Positions 56,601-64,000 of a DNA stretch of 64,000 nucleotides are shown piece by piece. Location: NCBI GenBank assembly GCA_015680685.1, contig MNCI01009404.1, positions 89,991 to 153,990 on the forward strand. The letters run 5' to 3'. The stretch's first letter is position 1; each line of letters starts with the position of its first letter. The translations under genes and the position numbers were made by a program. The notes beneath the pieces were generated by a model. It was not told the origin of the DNA, did no database searches, and worked only from the letters and a program-made list of their open reading frames with translations. The DNA comes from Gnetum montanum. Lineage: Eukaryota; Streptophyta; Gnetopsida; Gnetales; Gnetaceae.

Positions 56601-57124
56601 TGGTGCCCATAAAACAAAATATGTTGAATCAAAGCAAGAGAAGATGGCATGAACATTTAATTTATGCATTATGGGCATACCAAACAACACATTGAATGTC
56701 CACAAGTAAGACACCATATAGCCTTGTATACGGGTTTGAAGCTGTGTTACCTTTGGAGTTATTGGTTCCATCGTTGCGAATAACACTCTCTAGCCTCCTC
56801 AATAAAGGTCAGAACAATGAGCTACACATCGCTGACCTTGACTCGGTGGAGGAAGAAAGAGTACAAGTGCTCGATCAAATCGAATGGTACCAAAGGCAAC
56901 AATGGTGACATCATCAACATGATCCACATAAGCGATTGATCACGGAAGGTGACCTAGTTCTCAAGGTAGTCCGTGAACACTCAGACAAATTCTCAACTAA
57001 TTGGGAAGGGCCTTACTTAGTCATCAAGGCATATAATAACAGGGCATTCAAACTTGCCAACATGGACGGCAATGAATTCGCCAATCCTACAAATCATGTG
57101 TACCTGAAACCATTCTACGTCTAA
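53642..57124 (+). pseudogene. pol of TatL: RT, RNase H, second RNase H, integrase
   Basis: One frame of 1161 codons has about ten point stops (for example at 54053, 54749, 55166, 55466, 56069, 56693, 56906). RT, about 54160-54750: PKKNGNIHICIDFRDLN, LPIIDQLV, MDRFSGFNQI, and YVDDI at 54506-54520. First RNase H, 54930-55250: FYIYLATSNSSIASMLCQ, YYLSHALI. Second RNase H (archaeal type), 55380-55760: LDFDGASTSQGG, NNVVEYEDLLRGL, RGDSQLVINQ, IDALATLA, with all expected acids. Integrase, 56070-57124: GLYIIGP (first catalytic Asp now Tyr), VTDIGPQF, NGQVESTN, then the C-terminal domain (GDLVLKV, NWEGPYLV). The RH-plus-aRNH order is diagnostic of Tat elements. RT lies 6.2 kb from protease, which is abnormal. 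Confidence 0.9.
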
Positions 57125-57974
57125 TGAGCTCAAGGTACATATCGGTCCTAACATCACGACCTAAAACTGATACCACAGAATAGTCCTAGAGCTATGACTT
57201 AAAACTAGCACCGTAGAACATCCTGGTGTCATGACGATAAACTGACACCAAAGAGCTCCATCTAGTATGATGCTAAACTACCACATCTGTCTGCCATGAC
57301 TTAAAACTAGCATCTAGAGTCCGTTAAGAATATAAACTAGTTTGCCACATTGTAGTCCGCTACGACTATAAACTAGCACTGCACCATCTGCTATGACGAT
57401 AAACTGGCAACGTCCAAAGGATTATGATGTGAAACTAATCACAAAAGTTTGCTAAGACTACGAACTAGTGATATCATCAGCAACCTCGCGTTATTTGAAA
57501 AGACATGTTGCTGCAATCGGCTATCCCAAGAGAGAAGAAAATTGTCTTTGGAAAACACTCATGTCTTAAATGATCATGTTGCACATCACCACATGGCTTT
57601 GGCTGTTTACAACGGGCTCCCTTAAACATGACACAAGCATCCTGTTTCTCCAAAGAATGCACCTCCTATGCCTTGGTTCCAAGTCTACTATACATTGGTT
57701 GTTGATAAGGACCAAAAACTAGCTCGTTCACATGAGAGCATTCCTCTCCCACAATTCAAACAATGACACCCTTTGATCAATCCCTAAATTCCCCAATCCC
57801 CTCCGTTCCCTAAACTACATTTCCCTCAACCCAATGTACTTTTGAACATGGTGCGACGACATCCAGCCAGGGGCCAACAGACAATGCTTAGTGCCAAGTC
57901 AACCATGGTGTTTTGTACTTCTTTGTCGATGCCTCTTGGGTGAATTCCTGCAGGCATCAACAAAGAGGGACCAA
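57125..57974 (+). other. 3' non-coding region and polypurine tract of TatL
   Basis: Bases 57161-57467 hold the TAAACTA array (next entry). The rest has no supportable gene. It ends AACAAAGAGGGACCAA at 57974, the purine tract next to the 3' LTR. Confidence 0.7.
57161..57467 (+). repeat. Ten-copy TATGAC-N2-TAAACTAGCA array
   Basis: Cores at about 57162, 57200, 57238, 57274, 57302, 57333, 57368, 57400, 57431 and 57461, spaced 28-38 bp. Most are preceded by TATGAC or CATGAC and followed by GCA. Between the cores the sequence is not repeated, so only a roughly 18-bp box is conserved. Confidence 0.8.
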
Positions 57975-59672
57975 TGAAACACCACAAAATTTTAGCTCAA
58001 CACTTTGAAATGAGAGCAATTCAAAGCCTCTTGGGCCTTGGGAGGTAAAAACTTGACTTCGACATGGAACCCATGCCAACTTACCCCCAGCATGAGAGCC
58101 CCAAAACATCCTCAAAATAGCATCAAAATGGTCTGATTTTGACGGTACAACTTACCCTCAAGGTCCATTAATGATTTCTCTAAGTTTTGACCTCCAGAAC
58201 TTCAGATTTCAGCTCCAAAAACATTCATTTTCACAGGTCACGCCTAGGTCATGTTGGAGCATGAGTCTAGCGTAACCAAATAAAAATAGGTCAAATCAAG
58301 CAATCCCAAGCATAATCTCAACATCAACTCAACTTCCAAGGATAGAAAATAGTTTTACTTGTTCACAGGCTTCAGAAAATCAAAGTTCAGGCATGAAACA
58401 TGGCATTTTGGCTTGGTCACGCTGAGGTCACGCTGACAGTATGAGCCCAGTGTGAGCTGCCAAAAATGACCCAAATCAATGCAAGAATAAACTCAAATGC
58501 AGCACCCAGGACACCTTGGAGAGAAGGCAGCAGTTATACTTCAAAGAGTAGGCATCAGAGGTCAAAATCTAGCTCAAAATAAGTCACTTCTAGTTGATCA
58601 GGCCCAGGTCACATTGGGGTCACGCTAGAGTCATGCTGACAACGTGAGCCCAGTGTGAGTTGCCAAAATGACCTAGATCAAGGCACAAATAGGCTCAGGA
58701 TCAGCATGCATGTTATCCCTAAAGGTAGGCAGTAGTTAAACTTGAAAGACATATCTCAAAAAATCAAGATTTGGTGTGAAATGAACCATTCCAACTAGCT
58801 CACGCCCAAGTCATGCTATGGTCATGCTGACAGCGTGAGCCCAGCGTGAACTACCAAAAGTGGCCTACAGCATTCCAAACACATGCCAAGTGGGCCAGAA
58901 TCAAAATCTCTTGTTGTAAATTATTATTTTATTGTAAATTTATAACATTTGTGAGCTTGTCAAGCTCTTACACTTCAAATTGTATGCATGAGCGTAATGT
59001 AAATACACATTGTAAGATATAGTGCACCCGGTCCAGAATGTAGTCTACCCTCGTACACCTGTCATGCGATCCGTTTTTCGCAGATCTCACGGCCATTAAC
59101 CTCATTCGCAAATCCTACTCCCAAGCCTAGCAAAATGTATAAATACACTGTTCATTGACATAAACAGGGTTGGAAATTTTGGAGCAAGAAAACCAATAAT
59201 CCTAAGCCCAACATACATGATTCCCAGTGCCTGCAAACACCTCGCATCGGAGCTTAACGTCTGACTTGCGATCCAGACATGCAACTACATTTTGACCGGT
59301 ACACATCTTATTGATCAATACAACAGAGTTTCATTTTTGGCTTCCATTATGTGTTCTGTTTCATTATTTGCATTGTTTCACTTTATTGCATGTTTCTACA
59401 TACATTCTGTTCACATTGATACATTATATCACACATTTACATTTCGTTACATCATGTTCTCTGATTTTACATTTCGGGACGATAACCCTAGCGCAAGCCA
59501 TTAGCGTACGCTTGGGGAAGTTCTTGGTTGATCTGCGTGCAGACCATCCAAGGCACTCTACCTTCGTTTTTCCAGCTTGCCCTCATGCGAAGGTAGGGTT
59601 GTCTGTATCCGTCCGGAGATCTTTCGGCACTCGTTTTCCTCTAGCCTTACGCCGACGATTTTGGATAGTACA
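57975..59672 (+). repeat. 3' LTR of TatL
   Basis: TGAAACACC to GGATAGTACA, colinear with the 5' LTR over its length. TATAAATA at 59138-59145. Confidence 0.9.
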
Positions 59673-60679
59673 TTACCTAATAGAGTTTATTGCAAATTAA
59701 CAATGCATCAACCAAGACATAGACTAATCATAAAACTGACAATGAGGTGGAATATGGGAAGAAATATGGAAGGAGAGGAGGGAATGGAATGAAATCCCAC
59801 GGGCAAGGTTGTGTAAAGTCCCTTATGTATTATGTGGTTAAGGTGACTAAATAAAATTCATCCCAAGTCCAAACTCACCAACCATATCCAGTGACCTCGG
59901 ATCAATACATTTGACCAACCCATCATCATGAAGCAATAAGAATGCATCCATCAAGTCACCACCATTCCAAGGAGAGAAAGATAGGAAAACAGGAAGGTAG
60001 AAAGGGCCTTAGTTAGAGGGAATCTTCAGGCATGGGTAACATGTCTTTCCAGTGCCATAACCAATGTTTACAGCCCATGTTTCTTTATTATGTCTAATGG
60101 GTGTGCGTTGAATTCCCACTAGTTTTTTTTTTAATGCATGAGAACCATACCATGCAAAGACTTATTTAGATTCATTCAACTTCCTAATATTTGGTCAATA
60201 ACAGAATGGCAGAAGACTCATGAAAAGCATCCAAGTACCCCAAGAGCATAGCCAGCACAAGTGCATCGAATCCCCTTAAAGTCACACCCTTTTCAACCAT
60301 TGAGTCCTTCCTTAGTTTGAAGAATAACAAGTCACCAATTCATTAGTAAGCTTTTTCTTAGAAAAAAGGGACAATACACTTCCAAACAAAGGGGAATCAT
60401 AGAATTGAATGGATGAATGGATGACGTGGACTCATTTCTTGTTTTATTAAAAGAAACCATATCTTAGTATCAACATTGAAAATCAAAAGTAAAAACCAAA
60501 CATTAGCAATCCACATTATTGTATTCCAACTCACCATCATGAGCACTTATTATATGACAAATGAAAGTAAATCAAATGAAGAAATAGTAAAAATGTGAAC
60601 GATGGTGTAAAAAAAATAAGTAAAATTGAAAAGATGTGTAAAACAAAAATACAAAAAGAGCTAAGGGCTTAGAATGGTT

Positions 60680-61690
60680 AGCATTGGTGGCCATCTCCCC
60701 CACAACTAAGTTGGAAGGAGGATATCTGAAATAATGAGCAGGGTTGTCCACCAACAGAGGTAGTATGGATATTAGCTATTCTAGGCTCATGGAAAGGTTT
60801 GGTTTGTTGGATTTTGACCAACAATTTCTTATCCGAGCTCTCAGGTTTGTAAATCATCATGGCTCCTGAAGGAAAAGTTGCATGAATAATATAAGGTCCT
60901 TCCCACAGTGTTTGAAATTTAGTGCCTTGTGGCATGTGTGTGGAGTTCCAATAAAGAACCTTATCTCCTAGTTGGTACTTAACTTTTCTAATTTTTAGAT
61001 CATGACATCATTTATTAAAAGCCTTATGCAATTCATTAGATGATAGGGCAACTAAAAGATTCTCATCTAGTAGGTTAAGGTTTATTAACTGTTCTTTTTG
61101 TGCTAGATAGAGGTCAAGGTTGAGGTCACATGTCGTGGATAGTGTACGGAGTTCTGCTTCAATAGGAAGAATTGGGAGTTTTTTGTACATTAACTCATAG
61201 GGAGAGTAGCCTATAGGGAGTTTCCACATGGAGCGGTATGCCCAAAGAGCATCATTCAGTTTGGTGCTCCAATCTCACCTATATTTGCTAATGGTTCTTG
61301 TCAGTATTTTCATAATCTCCCTATTGGTTACTTCGGCCTAACCATTCACTTGAGGATGGTATGGTGTAGTCAATTTGTGTTCAACTCCTAAGCATTGCAT
61401 CAACTTAAGTTGATCTCATAAAATGTGTACCATTATCCAAAATAAGTGCATGAGGCACACCAAACCTATTAACGATTTGTTGTTGAACAAATCATGTAGC
61501 GATAGATGATGTACAATCTGTAACAATGGTTGCTTCTACCCACTTTGTGAAATAGTCAATAGCAACAAAAATGTAGGCTTTTCCATTGGACATTGGTGTA
61601 ATAGGCCCCATAAAATCAATTCCCCATATGTTGAAGGTTCTAAAGATTGAATCCATTGTTGCGGACCCTCCATTCTAGCAATCATTCCTC
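60680..61690 (-). pseudogene. Integrase relic of AthL-4
   Basis: Minus strand from about 61630: WGIDFMGPITPMSNGK, YFTKWVEA, FGVPHALILDNGTHF, then after a frameshift HPQVNG-stop-AEVTN. All three catalytic acids (D, D, E) remain readable, unlike in AthL-2. A frameshift near 61400 separates the core from the C-terminal part, which is open at 61229-61008 (GYSPYELMYKKLP) and 60935-60678 (LWEGPYIIHATFPSGAMM). Confidence 0.8.
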
Positions 61691-61692
61691 CA

Positions 61693-61693
61693 N
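61693..61693. other. Single unknown base with near-duplicate flanks
   Basis: ATCATTCCTCCA precedes and ATCACTCCTCCA follows the N. As at 9815, this suggests an unresolved assembly overlap rather than biology. Confidence 0.6.
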
Positions 61694-61959
61694 ATCACTC
61701 CTCCATCACATTGGCAATGCTCAAAAAATTGGATGAAATGATAAGCATCCTGGAACAATGTAGGCCAATAATATCCTGCAAGCAAGATTTTAATGGTTGT
61801 TCATCTCCCAGCATAATGACCCCCACAAGGACCCTCATGAGCATCTTGGAGAACTCATAATTAATCTACATCAAGAACACACCATCAGACCAAGCCATCA
61901 GGACATACCTTATAAAGGTATCCATTGATTTCCATACAATATTTGGCTTGATGAAGAAA

Positions 61960-62520
61960 CTACTATTTCTTTTTAGTATCCAACTCTTGTGGTGTTTCTT
62001 GTGTAAGGAGATAGGTAAGAATGCTGCTATACCAATTTATTTCCATGGTTAATTGATTATTTACTACACCTATAAAGAGGTATTCATCAGGAAAGTGATC
62101 AGAAAGTGGATATTCATCCTCTTTGTTGTCCCATTTCAACCAAGATAAATAATCAGCAACAACGTTCTCGGTGCTCTTACGATCTATCATTGTAAGATCG
62201 AACTCTTGTAGGATTACAAGCCATCATATAATGCGAGAGCTCACCATTGGTTTATTCAGCAGGAATCGAATTTCACTATGGTCTATGTGTACAAATACCT
62301 TATAGCCCAATACATAGTACCTAAACTTATCTAGTTCAAACAGCACAACCATTAATTCCTTTTCTGTTGTGGTGTAATTGAGTTGTGCACTAGCAATTCT
62401 TCGACTTGCATAGTGAATGTAATAGGGTCATTTTTGGTCATCTAACTATGTAACTATGACTCCTAAAGTAGAGTTCGATGCGTCAGTCATTATATGGAAT
62501 GGTCTAGACCAATCCAAAGC
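61960..62520 (-). pseudogene. RNase H relic of AthL-4
   Basis: Minus strand: MTDASNSTLGVIV, YASRRIASAQLNYTTTEKELM, FVHIDHSEIRFLLNKP, then the open frame 62190-61963 starting MIDRKSTENVVADYLSWLKW. All four acidic positions (DAS, KEL, IDH, ADY) are kept. Stops at two codons break it. Confidence 0.8.
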
Positions 62521-62639
62521 TTGTACAATAGTTGTTTCTACAAGCTTCTATTTTAAAGTTTGAAAAGCTAACTCACATTCTTTGGTCCATTTGAAAGGTA
62601 CATCCTTTTTCGTTAGTTTAACCACTAGTTTTATAACCC

Positions 62640-63815
62640 TTGAAAAGTTCTCTATGAATCTTCTATAATAGCCAGTGTGTCCAAGGAATGATCAGATGTC
62701 TTTTACAATTTTAGGTTGACACGTGATTCCTTGGATGAATTTAATCTTTTTGGGGTCTATCTCTATCCCTGTTTGTGAAATCTTATGCCCTAATACTATG
62801 CCTTCTTGGACCATTATATGGATTTTTTGCCAGTTGAGCCTTAAATTGATTTCAACACATCATTTTAGTGCTTACTCTAATCATTCCAATGCTTGATCGA
62901 AGTTTGCTCCGTAGGTGAAGAAATCATCCATGAAGACTTCTACATCATTCCCTATTTGTTGCTGAAAGATACTTAGAACCAAACGTTGAAATGTTGCAGG
63001 AGCATTGCACATGCCAAACGGCATTTGTTTGTATGCATATGTCCCCCAAGGACTTGTGATTTAGTTGTATCCATTGTATCCATCCAGAAAACTATAATAG
63101 CAATGTCCTATAATGGTGTCTAAGACTTGGTCAATGAATGGCAATGGAAAGTGGTCTTTGAATGTTGCCTAAATTCTATACACATCCTCCATTTACCTCC
63201 CTTTTTGGGCATAATAACTAATGGACTAACCCATTCACTGTCAACAAAGAGGTAGATGAACCCATCTTTTTGAAGTTATTCGATTTCTTCCTTGACCACT
63301 TACTTCAGCTTTGGGTTCAGTCGTCTCTACAGTTGTTGTCAAGGCTTCATGGAGGGGTCAGTGTAAATCCTATGTTGGCATATCCTAGGGTCTATTTTGC
63401 TTAATTTTGGATATGACCAAGTGAAGGCTTTCAACCATTTGTTCACCAATTTCAGCAGTCTCTCTTTTTGTTGAGGAGCGAGCCTAGCATTAATAATTAC
63501 CAATTTTCCATTTTTGAGAAATGTATACTCTATACCAATGGGTAATGGTTTTAACTCAAGGGGCTCTTTCTTAAATTTGTCAGGTATTTCCAACTTCCCC
63601 CAGTTAATATTTTCAATGTCAAGACTTGGAAGTTGGCGATGAACTTGCTCTAATGTGTCTATGCTATCGACGTAAGCACAAGTCAAACCCTCAGTTACAT
63701 CCATGCATATAGTTGAGTTGCTCTCTTGGTAAGTGTTGGTGACCGTTTGGGACGCGACTGCCAATGAGTGTTCTCGAACAGGATTTAGGTGCATGCTGAT
63801 CTCTAGCAACACCAA
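62640..63815 (-). pseudogene. Reverse transcriptase of AthL-4
   Basis: The minus-strand open frame 63815-63339 is the linker and RT start (LKPLPIGIEYTFLKNGK, FTWSYPKLSKIDPRICQH), which fits the Athila-type pattern of L-K-P-L-P followed by I-x-P-x-I-C-x-H. Then SEWVSPLVIMPKKGGKWRMCIEFR (about 63245-63175), MPFGMCNAPATF-like region with frameshifts, and FMDDF at about 62935-62920. Protease lies beyond the window edge. Confidence 0.8.
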
Positions 63816-64000
63816 GGCCTAGATACCTCAAAATAAACCCAGTAGTTAATGTGAGTATGTGTGTGTGCTGTTGTGGCGTGTGGTTTTGTGAAATGTAACG
63901 ATTGTGTTGTGTGTAAACTACAAATCACTTACTTTAAAGAGATTCAGCCAACTTTGCCAAGTACTGTGAGTTGTTGAGAGTTCCTATTTTGTTCAACTAC
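63816..64000. other. Edge sequence beyond the AthL-4 RT linker
   Basis: GT-rich stretch (TGTGTGTGTGCTGTTGTGGCG) and no continuation of the pol frame that I can recognise. Confidence 0.4.

Larger units (their letters stand above)
41511..59672 (+). mobile_element. TatL: 18.2-kb Tat-like Ty3/gypsy element
   Basis: Two LTRs (1705 and 1698 bp) enclose gag-pro (43631-47443), a 6.2-kb spacer with an antisense gene, and pol (53642-57124). A perfect 5-bp duplication TTACC flanks it (41506-41510 and 59673-59677). A second RNase H between the first RNase H and integrase places it in the Tat clade (Ogre/Tat/Retand relatives). The LTRs differ at roughly 5-8 percent of positions by eye, mostly transitions, so it is the youngest insertion here but not recent. 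Gag-pro and pol each keep one long frame broken only by point stops. Confidence 0.88.
59678..64000 (-). mobile_element. AthL-4, right part: pol and 3' region
   Basis: Minus-strand continuation of 39785-41510. Integrase, RNase H and RT run from about 60680 to 63815 and the element leaves the window at the right edge. 60660-59678 is the non-coding stretch between pol and the TatL insertion point, matching 10250-10740 of AthL-2 and 30-490 of AthL-1. Confidence 0.8.

Noticed and set aside
1-64000. tRNA, rRNA, snoRNA or miRNA genes
   Set aside because: No cloverleaf or box motifs were convincing by eye; the hairpin at 38325-38935 is too long for a standard miRNA precursor.

Overview
This window looks like nuclear DNA from a large-genome seed plant. 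The signs are one intron-containing plant gene of the ATS3/PLAT family, plant-type Ty3/gypsy (Athila-like, Tat-like, chromovirus-like) and Ty1/copia elements nested in one another, AT-rich intergenic DNA, and decay dominated by C-to-T and G-to-A changes. A gymnosperm would fit the long-lived, heavily decayed nested retrotransposons, but that is inference; nothing here fixes the species. All family names come from reading motifs by eye; no database was searched.

Layout. 1-2530: 3' part and LTR of an Athila-like element (AthL-1). 2717 to about 11560: a nearly complete but dead Athila-like element (AthL-2: 5' LTR, tRNA-Asp type primer site, gag/PR/RT/RH/IN relics, 3' non-coding region). About 12000-13630: relic of a plant-transposon-protein gene. 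13640-15165: truncated copia element. 15166-18240: the only low-copy island, with a dsRNA-binding-domain relic and an apparently intact two-exon ATS3-like gene (16513-18088). About 18400-20940: LINE relic on the minus strand. 21212-21940: another Athila-like LTR fragment (AthL-3). 21941-36463: a nest in which a chromovirus-like element (ChrL, 3' LTR 35767-36463) has its 5' LTR split by two related Sirevirus-like copia elements, CopL-1 (3' LTR 23351-24444) and CopL-2 (24598-31423). 36480-37400: PIF1-like helicase relic. 38325-38935: 206-bp inverted repeat. 39785-41510 plus 59678-64000: a minus-strand Athila-like element (AthL-4), split by an 18.2-kb Tat-like element (TatL, 41511-59672) flanked by a perfect 5-bp duplication, TTACC.

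The most interesting object is TatL. Besides gag-pro, RT, RNase H, a second (archaeal-type) RNase H and integrase, it has about 6.2 kb between protease and RT. This spacer carries a minus-strand gene with five GT-AG introns (exons between 51090 and 47901). Its reading phase is kept across four of the five introns, and nearly all its stop codons can be explained by single transitions. The encoded protein has a segment resembling the putative plant transposon protein domain and a C-terminal coiled coil. Similar domain relics occur in CopL-2 and at 12.0-12.9 kb, so the same protein type has been carried by unrelated elements.

The LTRs hold notable regulatory-looking arrays: four GCGATATCGC palindromes in AthL-1; AGATGTCT/AGACATCT arrays in both copia and chromovirus LTRs; CACGCTG arrays in TatL; and a TAAACTAG repeat at the module boundaries of TatL.
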